64,000 nucleotides of DNA, taken from positions 36,564,001 through 36,628,000 of the forward strand of contig NC_072806.1 of assembly GCF_028583425.1 (NCBI RefSeq). The letters run 5' to 3'. The position numbers and the translations under genes are program-made. The notes under the pieces are model-generated. The model saw nothing but the letters and a program-made list of their open reading frames with translations. It was not told the DNA's origin and ran no database searches. Positions 1-11,813 of this stretch are shown in pieces; the stretch's first letter is position 1, and each line of letters opens with the position of its first letter. This DNA is from Eublepharis macularius (Eukaryota > Chordata > Lepidosauria > Squamata > Eublepharidae).

Positions 1-47
1 ATTGGAACTGGCAACCCATTTTCATAAAATGATGCCACAAATTCAAA

Positions 48-230
48 TCGCCCGGGCTCATCAGATCGCAGAAGCTAAGCAGGGTTGGCCATAGTTATAC
101 TTGGATGGGAGACCAGCAAGGGTGGCAGTGCAGAAGCAGACAATGGCAAACCAGCTCTGAACATCTTTTGCCTTGAAAACACTTATGGGGTCACCAAACG
201 GCAGCTACAACTTGATGGTCAAACAAACAA
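48..230 (+). repeat. 5S rRNA-derived SINE
   Basis: The stretch from about 48 to 125 matches the internal part of 5S rRNA: GAAGCTAAGCAGGGTTGG, then ACTTGGATGGGAGACC, the box A and box C promoter elements. It continues into a non-5S tail (GGTCACCAAACGGCAGCTACAACTTGATGG), so it is a SINE3-type element and not a 5S gene. Confidence 0.85.
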
Positions 231-360
231 ACAAAAACTCACCTGAACTGTAACTTCACCAAGTGACCACCTAATAGAAGCTGCTGTTCTCCACTCCCTG
301 TGTAGTAATAATGTTGGTCTACCTTCTGGGGTTATATTGTAAAGATGGTTGGAGCAATTC

Positions 361-570
361 CATGGTTGTCAGTTCCAGATTGGGAAATTCCTGGAGATTT
401 GAGGGTGGATCCTGGGGAGGGGAGGGCTTGGAGACGGGAAGGACCTCAGCCGAATATAATGCCATAGAGTCCATCCTCCAATGCAGCCATTTTATCCGGG
501 GGGGGGGCTGATCTCTGTAGTCTGGAGGTCAGTTGTAATTCTGATAGATCCCCAGGGGGTTGCACTCCTA
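361..570 (+). repeat. hAT MITE family 'GTTGCCAG', diverged copy
   Basis: It matches the consensus of this family: TTGGGAAATTCCTGGAGATTT, a GGGGAGGGG block, CATAGAGTCCA, GCAGCCATTTT, and the reversed GGAGATCTCC end. Both termini are eroded and no TSD can be read. Confidence 0.7.
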
Positions 571-1948
571 AATAAACTGACTTCCAAAGGCTGAGAAGCA
601 GGGGTCGTGTGTGGGCAGGGACTGGAACTGAGCAGATTTGGAAAGAAGGTATTCACCTTACCACTGCTACCTTCAGGGAGAGTAACATATACAAAGGGCT
701 CAATGGAGATTAAATTTTCCACTAACGGGAGATGTAATTGCCACCAATATTCTCTTCCTGCTGCAGACCCCCCAATTTGCCTCCTGTGTCATTCTTGGGG
801 GGACCCTAGGAGCAGCGTTCTGGAGAGATCAATGGACTGTGGTGGGAGACAGGAAAGTTCTGCTGATAAGAGAGCTTTCCATTAATGGAAAATTTTGTCT
901 GGATCCATCTCAACATTTGAAACCTGCTGGATTGTTCACAGGCTGTGGATGCTCAATTCAGGTCAGCATCTGACTTGTTCCTTTCGTGTGTCATCAGGAC
1001 AGAGAGGTGGAAATGAGTTCTCCTCCTAAGGCATAGCTTAGGATAGTGTAGCTGAAGCAGGAAGGCAGTTGCGGGCCTGCTGGTAAATTTCCCTAAGAAT
1101 TTGAAAGCCTCCCAGTGTAAATGGGGATGAGGGAAGAATGGCAGCAATGTGCCAGTTTGGATTATATGGAGCCTTGCGCGCACACATGCACATGAGCGCA
1201 CGCAGGTGAAAGTGTGTGTGTGTTATATGGCGGTGTAACATCATCTCAGCAAGACTTAACTATTTATAACCAAGTAACTTAGGCTAAGCCACTAGTGTAA
1301 AACTTAAAAGAGCTTTTAAAATTGGGTTAACGCTCATGGTGCCCCACAGCCCTCATCACAGACAAGGAACTCTGGATATTATCTCAGGTTACCAGCAGGC
1401 CTGGAGGGGGGGGATATCCTGTCCCTTTAATAGAGGCTTAATGAGATGTTATTCACCAGGTGATGTTGTTAAAGCTTTTCATGGCACAGAGGTTTAATTG
1501 CCCGTTTCCACACATTAAGCCTCTGTTAAAGAGACAGGGCATTTCCCTTCAGGCCTCTTTGCAGCTCTCGTATCATCATTCCTGAAGAACCATGTCAGGC
1601 AGCCGGAGTCTTCATGTGGGATTAATGTTGGCATGTCGAGGGGAAAGGTTTGTACTACTTTCCACTTTTGTGCAAGGGGGAAGAATTCTGACACGGATGA
1701 CGCATTCAGCCATGCAGTTCCCCCCCCCAGCTGCCATTTACCCACCCCCACTGCCTATGGTCTGAAGTAGCAGAGTCCTGTGAGGGCTATACCAGTTTGC
1801 TTTTCTTGCTGTTACTGCTCGGCACATTTCACTGAACTCGGAGGAAGTGTGGGTTTTAAATCTGTGTCACAAAACCATTTTTAGGATTTCAAAAGAGGAT
1901 ATGGGACAGAAGCCCTGTGGTACCCTAAGCAAACTTACATTCTTCTAA

Positions 1949-2174
1949 GCTGCTGTAGCACAGTGGTTAAGTGATTCAGCTGCGAATCAGCAGTCTACTG
2001 GTTCGAATCCCACTCCTGCCATGAACTTGGGTGGCCGTGGGTAAGGCCCAGCTCCCCAGCTGTATCGTGGAGATAATAATAACACGAACCTGTTCACCAC
2101 TCTGGGTGACACACTACTCTGTCTAGAAGAACAGTATATAAGCGCAGTTGTTGTTGTTGTTGTTGTTGTTGTCT
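1949..2174 (+). repeat. tRNA-derived SINE with (GTT)n tail
   Basis: The head has a Pol III B box, GGTTCGAATCC at 2000-2010, and an A-box-like TAGCACAGTGGTTAA. The tail ends in a (GTT)n run at about 2148-2171. The layout is like Sauria SINE but the body differs, so it is a related subfamily. Confidence 0.8.
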
Positions 2175-2504
2175 GGAAGTGTAGCAAGTCTTTCCTTCTC
2201 CAGACATGAGAAATAGAGGAACAAAGGGGTCCCTTAGTATTTCATTAACAACTCCATTTTTTTCTGAAATGCCTCAGTAGTCTTTACCTGCCTTTCTTTA
2301 TATCAGGGCTGGGAAAACATAACGCTCAGCAGCCAAGCAGTACCTTGGAAATTTTTCCAGCATGGCTGACAGTGTTGCAACCATCATATTAAATTATGGA
2401 ACCATCTTAAGGACGAGGGACTGGTCTGTTTCTGGGCTGGGTGCTTATTATTGTTTGTGACTCATAAGACTGTGCTGGAATCGAGGAGCTGGGGACATGT
2501 GACA

Positions 2505-2705
2505 AGTTGGAGTCAGTGTTGCATAATGGTTAGAGCGCCAGACTGGGCTCTGGGAAACCCCAGTTTGAATCCCTGCGGGGCCAGGGAAGCTCGCTGGGTC
2601 ATCTGAGAGCCAGTCGTTCTGTAATTCAGTTCACACAGTGGTTGTTGTAAGGATAAAATGGAGAAGAGGAGAAAAGCAAGGAATGAATATCTAAATAAAT
2701 AGATG
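2505..2705 (+). repeat. tRNA-derived SINE, second type
   Basis: It has an A-box-like ATGGTTAGAGCG, a B-box-like AGTTTGAATCC and the TGGGTCATC core. The tail is AT-rich with AAATAAATAG and no GTT repeat. Confidence 0.7.
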
Positions 2706-3835
2706 AGTTTTTTTTAAATCAGGTTCTGAGAAATGATGCTTGGACTTTGGGGCGAGTATAAATGGAAGAAAAAGTCATCCAAGGAAATTTGCAGAAGAGA
2801 GAAGGCTAGAGGAGGGGAAAGAATTGGGAGAGGGAATGTCCAGGAGCAGCAGAGAGGAGAGAGGCTGAAGTCCACATAATGGATTTTGAAATAACCAGCC
2901 AAATCTTGGGCCGCAGCCCCTTCCACGTATTTGTGATGTAAATTAGCCAAATAGCTGTCACCCCTGGACCTCTGGCTCCATTACTCTAGGACAGCATTTT
3001 TTAAAATTGTCTGCCTTTCGGGCAACCCTGTCCACCTAGACTTACTTGCTGAGGAACCTCTGCGTCTCCCCCCAGCCCCCCGCATTACACACTGTGGAAG
3101 GCCCCTGGAGGGGAGGCCTTGTTCCAGGCTGCTTGCTCAGTTCCTGGGGGTTACCATCGAAGCCTGTTTGGGTTCTACAGAATCCTATACAAATTGAAAG
3201 CAGACTGTAGAAGATACTCGACACATTATGCAAGGGAAGAGCCAGAGACAAGGCATCCTTTGCGGGGGCTTGTCCTGCCTGACTGATCTTCCCCCTGAGA
3301 GAACTCCTAAGGGCCCCATTTCCCACCCAGAACTTGATGCAAAAGCCACCATAAAAAGCCATAGAGGATCTTTGGGGTCCGTTGGTGTAATCATGCAACA
3401 TTTGGGTTGCTTGGACAGTTAAGCTACTTATGTTATTGTTATTTGCTCCATGTGCATGTGGACAAGTTCTCCGGTTCTGAGTCAGGAAAATGGTGCAGGG
3501 GGAGAGCTTGAACCCGCTGTCCCTGCATGCTGCTGCTCCAATCTGAACAGGACCAGACAATCTGCACTTCAGCAGAGGATGCCTCGAACATGCCTGCCTG
3601 GCAGGAGCAGACACAAGGGAGGCCTGTAAATGCTGTGAAATGTAGTTAGGTTCTCTCAGGATTCTGTGTAACTGTTCAGTTACTTATTACTTAAAGGGAT
3701 GGTGGGCTCTCGTCTCACCGCTGGTCTTCAAGCAGAGACCGGGCAGCCATGGACTAGTCATGGACACTAGCTTTGGATTTCCGGCATTGATCAGGGGGTT
3801 GGATTAGGCTTCATGGGTGCTTCCAGCCCTAGGCA

Positions 3836-4045
3836 CGATGGAGAGAGCTGTCAAGTTATAGTTGACTTATGGTGACCCCTGGTGGGGTTTTCATGGCAAG
3901 AGGCTAATGTAGGTGGTTTCCCATTACCTGCCTCTGCAACCCTGGACTTTGTTGGAGGTCTCCCATCCAATTACTAACCAAGGCCGACCCTGCTTAGCTT
4001 CTGAGATCTGACAAGATCAGGCTCACCTGGGCTATCCAGGTCAGT
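3836..4045 (-). repeat. 5S rRNA-derived SINE, reverse copy
   Basis: The reverse complement carries GGATGGGAGACCTCC, GCTAAGCAGGGT and AGATCTCAGAAGC in 5S order. They are followed by the same tail as the copy at 48-230 (GTCACCATAAGTCAAC type). This is a second, diverged copy of one SINE family. Confidence 0.82.
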
Positions 4046-4680
4046 GTATTTTAAAGACTATGTGCCCAGTTTAAAAACCACACATTTTCCCTTTAGTGGG
4101 CTCAAGAGAGCATCTACAGTTTCCTTGCAGCCAGAGATTATGCCTCATGAGTAATAGCATTATATCAAAAGCCTTCTCTCTTTTTAGTTAAAGCTCCATA
4201 ATACAAGTGAGATCCGTTTTAAAATGTACAAGTAATAGCTGCCATTATTCTGCCACTATCAATATATATTCTTCAGTATCAATCAATGTATTCTTCACTA
4301 ACAAGAGCTAAATCCTGTGGCTGAGAGGCAAGCTTTGAGTTTGCACAAAAGTTCTGCTCCCCAAACAGCTGCGTCTCCCGTTATTGTAAAACCATTGTTA
4401 ACTTTCAGAAAGCAAAATATTTTTTTTGGAAGGAGAAAGCCTGTATCTAGTTTATTGCAGGTCCTTGAAAAGAAAAAGAAAAAAGGCAGGAGAAGGCCTG
4501 ATGCCCAGAATTTTTGTTTGAAGGTAGGGGTGGAGAGTTCAGCTTCAGATCTCCTGATCTGAACTGCATACTCATGTCTATACAACAAGGATTTATAACT
4601 TTCCACTTGTGCTATTTTAGGACCAAACTCAATGGGAGCTGGAAGATCCACGATCCAGAGTATCTTTTATTGTTAAAAAC

Positions 4681-5059
4681 CAGGGCTTTTTTTCAGCTGG
4701 AACATGGTGGAATGGAGTTCCGGCATCTGTTGAAAATGGTCACAAGGCTGGTGGCCCCGCCCCCTGATCTCCAGACAGAGGGGAGGTTAGATAGTGGCGA
4801 GGAGGGCAATCTAAAGTCCCCTCTGTCTGGAGATCAGGGGGCGGGGCCACTGGCCATGTGACTATTTTCACCTAGGACAATTTAAACTTTAAAAAAACTC
4901 CCCCCTTGTTCCAGCTGACCCAAAGTGACGTCATTGTGCGGGCCTGGGAGCGTGCACACGTGCATGTGGTACTGGGGGCACCACCTCCTGCCAGGAGGTG
5001 CCCCCTGTGCTGGCAACCCACTGAGTTCCACCACCTCTTTTCCCAGAAAAAAAGCCCTG
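4681..5059. mobile_element. Palindromic hAT MITE copy 1 (longest)
   Basis: Terminal inverted repeats CAGGGCTTTTTTTC and its complement are flanked by a perfect 8-bp TSD, TTAAAAAC (4673-4680 and 5060-5067). The core is inverted-repeat sequence around CCCCTCTGTCTGGAGATCAG. This copy keeps about 120 bp extra near its right end (GTGACGTCATTGTGCG). No transposase is encoded. Confidence 0.92.
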
Positions 5060-5384
5060 TTAAAAACCATTCACAGGATGGGAGCAGTTTGGAGCGGGAT
5101 TACAGCATTGAATTTTATTTTTTAACTCGCCACCTCCATCTCTCTAGACATAAGAGTACTTTCTTGGAGTTATTTGCTCAGTTCAGGAATACAAAGGGGA
5201 TATTTGAGGTTAGGGAAAAAAGGGGAGGGAGAATTCGCCTCCTCCCTGGTCTGTGGCCCCAATCCAAGACAGCGCCACCCAGCCTACTGTTTAGCTGGAG
5301 AGGAGATCACAGGTCTTTCTGCATCTCGTTTTATTTGGCCATTAAAAAGTGGCGTCACATTTTTTAAAATGCCTGAGAATACAT

Positions 5385-5620
5385 GTATTTATTTACTTCA
5401 TTTATACCCCACCTTTCTCCCTGATGGGGACCCAAAGTGCCTTCTGTCATTCTGCTCACCTTCAGTTTATCCTCACAACAACCCTGTGAGGTACGTTAGA
5501 CTGAGAGAGAGCGTGACTGGCCCAAGGTCACCCAGCCACCTTCCATGGCAAAGTAGAGATTTGAACCTGGGCCTCCCAGAAGCTAGTCTGCCACTCTAGC
5601 TATTCCACCACCCAGGTTCT
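5385..5620 (-). repeat. tRNA-derived SINE, reverse copy
   Basis: Reading the minus strand gives a tRNA-like head with GGTTCAAATCTC-type box B, the core CTGGGTGACCTTGGGCC, and a tail that on the plus strand reads TTCATTTATACCCCACC. The tail differs from the BovB-like tail of the Sauria copies. Confidence 0.75.
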
Positions 5621-6206
5621 CATATTATGAGATATGCAGATGTATTCTGATGCGTATCCCACTTCCCCAGCTGGAGAGGAGTTCCAGGGGTAGCACATAC
5701 TGAGGTTGGTTCCCTTTGGGGAGAGCACTAGAGACTGGTGGCATTTCTGTAGCATTTGCTTTATTTACGAAATATCCGGAGTGCAGGTGGAGGCACAGAG
5801 GCACTCTTTGAGGCAGAAGCTCCACTGCCTCAGGTGCCCCAGAGACAGCGGTGTGGGGAGGGGGGGTGCTTCAGGTGCTCGTCTTTTCTTACAGTAATGG
5901 CTCTCTCTCCATTCTTTCCAGCACCAAAACTGCCCATTCTTTTCACACAGGCACAACATATCTGCCCCAACCATTCAATAAGCAGAGAGGCTCACCTCTC
6001 CCACACCCTGATGGGTGCTCGGTCACAGCCATTTCCAGACATTTAAGACCCATTGAAGAGAGATTTACAATCCTTAGCACTCAGTACCATTCCTTTTGTT
6101 GCTCAGGTTGGACTGATCCAACATCTAAGCCCACAAGACAAATACACATTACATTGCAGCAGTAGTGTGTATTAAGGTTTTCCTAGGAGTAACATCATGC
6201 CATCAT

Positions 6207-6459
6207 GAGAGCCAGTTTGGTGTAGTGGTTAAGAGCAGCAGGACTGTAATCTGGAGAACTTGGTTTGATTCTGCACTCCTCTGCTTGAAGCCAGCTGGGT
6301 GACCTTGGGTCAGTCACAGCTTCCTGGAGCGCTCTCAGCCTCACCCACCTCACAGGGTGATTGTTGTCAGGATAATAATAACACACTTTGTAAACTGCTC
6401 TGAGTGGGTGTTAAATTATCCTGAAGAGTGGTATATATATTGAAGGTTGTTGTTGTTAT
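6207..6459 (+). repeat. Sauria SINE
   Basis: Head GCCAGTTTGGTGTAGTGGTTAAG, core GGGTGACCTTGGGTCAGTCAC, and BovB-like tail TGTAAACTGCTCTGAGTGGG ... TTGTTGTTGTTATT. It is nearly complete. Confidence 0.9.
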
Positions 6460-7002
6460 TACCAACAGCTGTGTCCCATATTTGTCCCCTTCCCGGGTCT
6501 TCCACTGTGTCCTGGCCCTGCCTGGCACCCCTAGCGTGCATAGTGATTTACAGAAAAGACAAATTCCAGATTCTAGGTACTTTAAAATCAATTGTTGATT
6601 CCAAGTGTCTCAATGAATGCCCTGAAACTCTGGATGGCAAACTGCATTTGGCCAGCAGGGCCAAAACTTCTTTCATACTGATTTGTCAGGGATCTTCATA
6701 TCTGTTTTCTAGGCAGTTAATTTCAGGCATTGGAAAGCCTCCCTTAAGTTATCTCTTCAATCTTGTCTTGATAATTCGGAGCCATGGTTTTTAAAATTTG
6801 GCCTTTGGGGAACCTGCTTCCTACCTACAAACCACTGCATGCCTGTTATGGCACTTCAGTGCCTTGCAGAAGATTCTGGGAGTGTATTCTAAAACCCATA
6901 CCCACATACCCCGCCCCCAAGGACTCCGAAGTTTAGTATCCAAATCAAAGCACATTAAAAACGCACACTCAGTAATAGCAATTAAATTGACAATAATTAT
7001 GG

Positions 7003-7200
7003 TTGCCAACCTCTAGGAGAACATGGCTGCTTTGGAGGGTGCACTGTATGGAATTCTAGCCGGATGAGGTCCCTGCCCTTCATTCTCCCCCAGGGCTCCA
7101 CCCCTAAGATAATGCCCAACTACCTCTGCTTCTCAACTATCCTGAAAGCCCCTTGCTGGGGTTGCCATAAGTCAGTTCAACTTGATGGCACTCACATACA
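7003..7200. repeat. Fused fragments: hAT MITE 'GTTGCCAG' and SINE tail
   Basis: About 7003-7130 is a decayed reverse copy of the GTTGCCAG hAT MITE (GGTTGCCAACCTC, GGAGAACATGGCTGC). It runs into a SINE tail at about 7155-7195 (GGGGTTGCCATAAGTCAG, CAACTTGATGGC) like that of the 5S-derived SINEs. Confidence 0.65.
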
Positions 7201-7877
7201 CATGCTTGATGTTAAAGAAGGGGAATACATTTCTTTGTTTAAGTCCCTGTCCAAAATACTATGATACCAAAATGAATAGGGCTGACAAGTAATCCAAAAA
7301 CGAGTCCTGTGGCATCCTAAATATCAGCACATAATTGGTGGTAAGTGCATGGGGCAGAGTCCAGTTTCCAGATAAGGGGGGGGGGGGGCGGGATACACTT
7401 GCCAGGTTGATCACTGCAGTGAGTAATCTTCTGCCCTCCAGCTCCTGCTCTCACTCTGTGGCGCAGCGGGAAAGAAAATTGGGGTATTGGTGGTGGTGCA
7501 AATTCTGTGGCGTCACTTCTGATTGAGGGGCCAGAAGTGACATCATAGCATCCATGATGCTCTAGAGTATTTGCCATAGAGATTTAGGGAATCCCTAGAG
7601 AGTCACAGATGCAGTGACTTTACTCCTAGCTACTTGACCAGAAATGATGCCGTAGCATTAATGATTCTCTCCCTCCCCAGACTCAGCCCCCCAAAAGGAC
7701 TGAGAGTGCCAGTAGAGGGCTGACAACCCAAAGGGGGATGCAGTTAAGGGGGTAGAGCATGTGCTTTGTACACAGAAGGCGCCTAAAAAGGATTGTTTCT
7801 TACCATGATGCTGTGCTGTTTCTCTCTGTTTCTTTCTGATTGAAGAGATACCTGGGGGCAAAGAATTGCAGAAACTA

Positions 7878-8057
7878 AGAGCCAAGCTACAAGTGATGAA
7901 TGACACTTGCCTGGCAAGTGAACAGACTCACGTGTATTCCTCCCTGTTCACTTGCCATTCACTTGCCATTCACTTGTTCTTCACTTGATCAAGTGGAGCG
8001 CAAGTGAGTCTGTTCACTTGCCAGGCAAGTGTCATTCATCACTTGTAGCTGGGCTCT
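7878..8057. mobile_element. Terminal-inverted-repeat element (long hairpin)
   Basis: Arms of about 53 bp (7878-7932 and 8004-8057) are near-perfect complements, starting AGAGCCAAGCTACAAGTGATG. The loop holds degenerate tandem CACTTGCCATT units. No TSD can be read. It looks like a MITE of unknown superfamily. Confidence 0.7.
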
Positions 8058-9024
8058 GAGCTGCAATAGACTAGAAGTTGCTTTTGGAGGCACAGAAAAG
8101 CCTCTGCTGAAAATGAAAGTAAAAATAGCCAGCAGTCCTAGTGCTGCATCCTCTTGAAGGCACAGGATAGCAAATTTCTTTAACCTAAAAGAAACTGAAT
8201 AGTTAGAAATTAACTTATTACCTCCATGTTTTGTGTGGGGGGGGGGCGGGGGAGGGACCGCCAGAAGGAGGAACGGATCAGTCATGCTGGTGGAAAATTG
8301 GCCGGTAGGCAACCCCAGTTAGAATGGGTTTGGAAGAAGGGGGGCTTCGCTTTTGTGCTGTGGGTCCTCCTTTCCCAGACACATCGTATCAGGTAGCAAA
8401 TGTGACAATTAAGAGCCAGTTCAGTCTGCCGTCTCCATGATCCAGGTTATGACTCAGGCAAGTTATCCTTGCCTAGTCTATTTAAGGGAATACGGCAACG
8501 TGTGTGTTTTCCAGACACCTCCAGTCCAGCCCTCTGTTTTCCTTCATTGCAAAAATGGTGGTGCTGGGGAGAAAGGGTGCCTTGCCCCAGGGTTTATCTA
8601 CCACCCCGCCCTTCAACAGAAAAACAACCCTCTTCTGTTAATGGCATTTGGAGACTAGTCTGGCAGCTCTTCCCGAGCTCCTTCATTTTGTGCGAAATAT
8701 TTCCCCTCCTTGAGGCTAAGCTGTCCTCACACATGCTCCGTGGCTCTTACCGCATCAAACAGAGCACCCAGGCACACGAGCCAAATCTAAAGCATACACT
8801 GAAGGAGAGGAAACAAGAATGAAGGAAGGCAATTCAAAGGCACCAAATATTTGGAAATTGCAAAATCAACCTCCCCACCCTCTGTGTACGACAAACACAT
8901 ACACAAACTTACCCGAGTGATTCCTCTGTACCTTGGCAGTGCAGCACATCCCTCAACATTTCAGAGATGCCAGAGGGAGCATGCTTGTCATTCCCGTTTT
9001 CGTAATAAGAATCACTGCCGGAAT

Positions 9025-9242
9025 TAGGTTGCCAGGTCCAGGCTGGGAAATTCCTGGAGATTTTGGGGGTGGAGCCTGAAGAAGGCAGGGTTTGGGGAGG
9101 GGAGGGGCCTCTGTTGGGTATAAAGCCATAGAGTTCACCCTTCAGAGCAGCCATTTTCTCCAGGGGAATTGGTCTCTGGTGCCTGGAGATCAGTTGTAAT
9201 TCTGGGAGATCTCCAGCTACCACCTGGAGGCTGGCAACCTTA
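9025..9242 (+). mobile_element. hAT MITE family 'GTTGCCAG'
   Basis: The TAGGTTGCCAGGTCCAGG ... GGCTGGCAACCTTA termini are flanked by GCCGGAAT (9017-9024) and GCTGGAAT (9243-9250), 7 of 8 matching, which indicates a hAT TSD. Confidence 0.85.
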
Positions 9243-10224
9243 GCTGGAATCCCATTGCCCCATTACATGTTCCGAAAGGACCTACTTTCCTCATGGTACA
9301 AGTTTATGCTGGAATCGCCTGACCTGCACAGTTTTAAAACCCAAGACATTGTTTATTATTTTGCTTAAAAATACAGTAGAAAATCAGAGTTGTCCTTAAA
9401 TAGGATATAAATAGTCCCGTTAGCTGCAGGTTGTGAAATGGCAGTGACTAGTGCTTAAAGACCCATTCACACAATACAGAGTTAATCTAGCCATTACAAG
9501 GACTTTGGATCACACATGCACTAGGTATTCTGAGCTTTCCAGGTGTGTGGGGGGCTCAGTTTGGATTGAGACTGCAGCAGAGGTGGAGAAGGGGCTTTCA
9601 GCCTGCTCTCTGTTGTGCCGTATCTGAAACGCCTCCAGGAGCCATTTCCATCAGGAAACTTATGTCTGTCCTTCATTACATGTAGGTTTCCTAATGGATC
9701 AAATTGTGGCTGCCCAGGGCTGTTTCAGGTTGGGATAATGCATTGGGCTGGGGTGGGGAGGGGTTAAAACCACTTCACTATGTGAGCTCTGGTCCAAGTT
9801 CAAATTCTGCTCTTGCACTTAGCAAACATGGAACCCAGTGCATGTGTGATCTAAAGAAAGGTAGACCACTGCAGGTTTATGATTTTGGACATCTAGTAAT
9901 GCAAAGTTCTTGTGGCAACATTGAGGATGTTGCATTGTATGAGTTGGCCCCTACCGTTCATAGATATAAATTTACAGGAATGTGCTCTAGAAGGAAGACT
10001 CACCTGTTCCTCGGGGATTTAACTTCTAGAAATTCTGAGGTGGGAGCTGAAGCAGTAACAGAATTTTGACAAGATATTCCTCAAAGACAAAAGTAGGGAC
10101 TCAACAGAGATAATAAACTGAATTATTCAAATGGCTTTTTACTCAGATAGGAGGGCCGCATTGTAGGGAGGGGGTCTCAGATGATCCGTGAATGAGTTAG
10201 GAACCATAGACCTCACCACTATGT

Positions 10225-10405
10225 TGTATTGGATTCCTACTAATGCTCTGTCTTTGTGAACTTGTAGCTATTTACCCTATGGCATTGTTTATGGAAATGT
10301 CCTTGATACTGATTGTACTAATCTCACACTACGTAATCCGCCTTGAGTCTCCATGAGAAAGGCAGACTATAAATGACATAAATAAAATAATAAATAATAG
10401 AAAAA
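10225..10405 (+). repeat. Non-LTR retrotransposon 3' end
   Basis: The sequence GTAATCCGCCTTGAGTCTCC ... AGGCAGACTATAAAT, followed by AAATAAAATAATAAATAAT, is a typical LINE 3' terminus with an AATA tail. The CR1/L2-like family is not resolved. Confidence 0.55.
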
Positions 10406-11134
10406 GGGCCAAAACTCAGCAATGCCCTTGGCAAACAGACACAGTTGGAGGATATCATACAGGGTTCATGGGCGTGTGTGTGTTTTGCCATCTTAAAGAT
10501 GTTGGCAAGGTATCTCTGTCGGACTGGCTTGCTAAAAGTTGTAATCCAGACTACCTCTTGCAATGAGACATGAGTCCATTGGTTTCAAAAGATTTACTGA
10601 AGATAAACAACCATTATAGTCCACAATCCAAGATGCTAGGATCTTGGCTGATACACGAGTATTGTTACGAATGACAGGCAAAGGCTAAGGTACAGAATAG
10701 CAAACCCCTGTAGGCCCCATCCTCCCCCCACAGTTCTCAAAACAAACGGCCCGAGGCTGAGAAAACGAAAGCTTCCCAAGACTGGAAAGGTTGTAGTCAT
10801 AACATTCCTCTTCTCTAAGATATCTTCTACTGAACTGCTTGTCACCTGCAAAGAAGCACTTAAAACACTGACAGGATTAAAATGGAGTCTCTTTGGTTTG
10901 AACATACATGAAGCACAGTCAGAACGTGACAATCTCAACCTGTTCGCTTTCGCTGCTGTGGTTTATCCCCTAAATGGCTTCGGTGTGTTCTGTTCCTTCA
11001 TTGCTTCAGCAGTCAGGGGAATATGCTGGAAAAAGGAAAGGTTGGTTTGCCAGGCACAAATTCTGCCTTTCGGCATAAGCACATCATGTTCTCAGAGAAG
11101 GGACATTTCATGGCTTAAACTCACTGTTGAAATA

Positions 11135-11236
11135 AGATTCCCAGCATCCAGTTTGGGCTTGGAGATCTCGTGGAATTACAACTGGTCTCCAGATCACAGA
11201 GATCAGATCCCCTTGAGAAAATGGCTGCTTTGGAGG
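11135..11236 (-). repeat. hAT MITE 'GTTGCCAG' fragment
   Basis: Partial reverse copy: TTGGAGATCTCGTGGAATTAC and GAGAAAATGGCTGCTTTGGAG match the family. It is cut off on the right by the next copy. Confidence 0.7.
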
Positions 11237-11467
11237 TAGGGTTGCCTGCTCCAGGTTGGGAAATTCCTGGAGATTTTAGAGGTGGAGCCTGGAGAGGGCA
11301 GAGTTTGGGAAAGGGACAGACTTCAGCAGGGTATAAAGCCATAGAGTCCACCCTGCAAAGCAGCCATTTTCTCCAGAGGAACGGATCTCTTTGGCCGGAT
11401 GTAATTCCAGGAGACCAGTTGTAATTCTGGGAGATTTCCAACCACCACCTGGAGGCTGGCAACTCTA
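11237..11467 (+). mobile_element. hAT MITE 'GTTGCCAG' copy in cluster
   Basis: Full-length copy, TAGGGTTGCCTGCTCCAGG to GGCTGGCAACTCTA. It abuts the fragment to the left and sits about 20 bp from the next copy. Confidence 0.82.
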
Positions 11468-11487
11468 TTTGGAGTGTGGGTTCTATG

Positions 11488-11716
11488 TAGGGTTGCCAGC
11501 TCCAAGTTGGGAAATTCCTAGAGATCTGGGGGGTGAAACCGGGAGAAACCTGGAGAAAGTGGGGTTTGGGGAGGGAAAGGACCTTGGCATGGCATAATTC
11601 CATAGAGTCCACCCCAAGAAGTAGCCATTTTCTCCTGGTGAAGTGATCTCTGTGGCCTGGAGACCTGTTGTAATTCCGGGAGATCTCCAGCCACCACCTG
11701 GAGGCTGGCAACCCTA
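11488..11716 (+). mobile_element. hAT MITE 'GTTGCCAG' copy in cluster
   Basis: Full length. The flanks GTTCTATG (11480-11487) and GCTCTACG (11717-11724) agree at 6 of 8 bases. Confidence 0.82.
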
Positions 11717-11724
11717 GCTCTACG

Positions 11725-11805
11725 GCATTACACCCTGCTGAGTTCCTCCTTTCCTCTAAGCCTGCCCACCCCAAGCTCCATCCAAATCTCCAGAAATCTG
11801 GAAGT
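11725..11805 (-). repeat. hAT MITE 'GTTGCCAG' fragment
   Basis: Reverse fragment (CATTACACCCTGCTGAG, CAAGCTCCATCCAAATCTCC) wedged between two full copies. Confidence 0.65.
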
Positions 11806-11813
11806 TTCCTGAG

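Noticed and set aside
48-125. 5S rRNA gene
   Set aside because: Only the internal part matches and it runs into a SINE tail. There is no proper 5' end or T-run terminator.
2000-2010. tRNA gene suggested by a perfect B box
   Set aside because: No acceptor stem pairing or complete cloverleaf. It is the head of a SINE.
2148-2174. Short regular repeats as a CRISPR-like array
   Set aside because: It is a GTT microsatellite tail of a SINE, in a vertebrate genome.
3042-3614. 190-codon open frame on the minus strand
   Set aside because: No family motif, no splice or promoter context and irregular composition. It is a chance frame in non-repeat DNA.
11121-11774. 217-codon open frame on the minus strand with repeated WLEISRNYN-like segments
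   Set aside because: The protein repeat comes from the stacked GTTGCCAG hAT MITEs at 11.1-11.8 kb, not from a gene.
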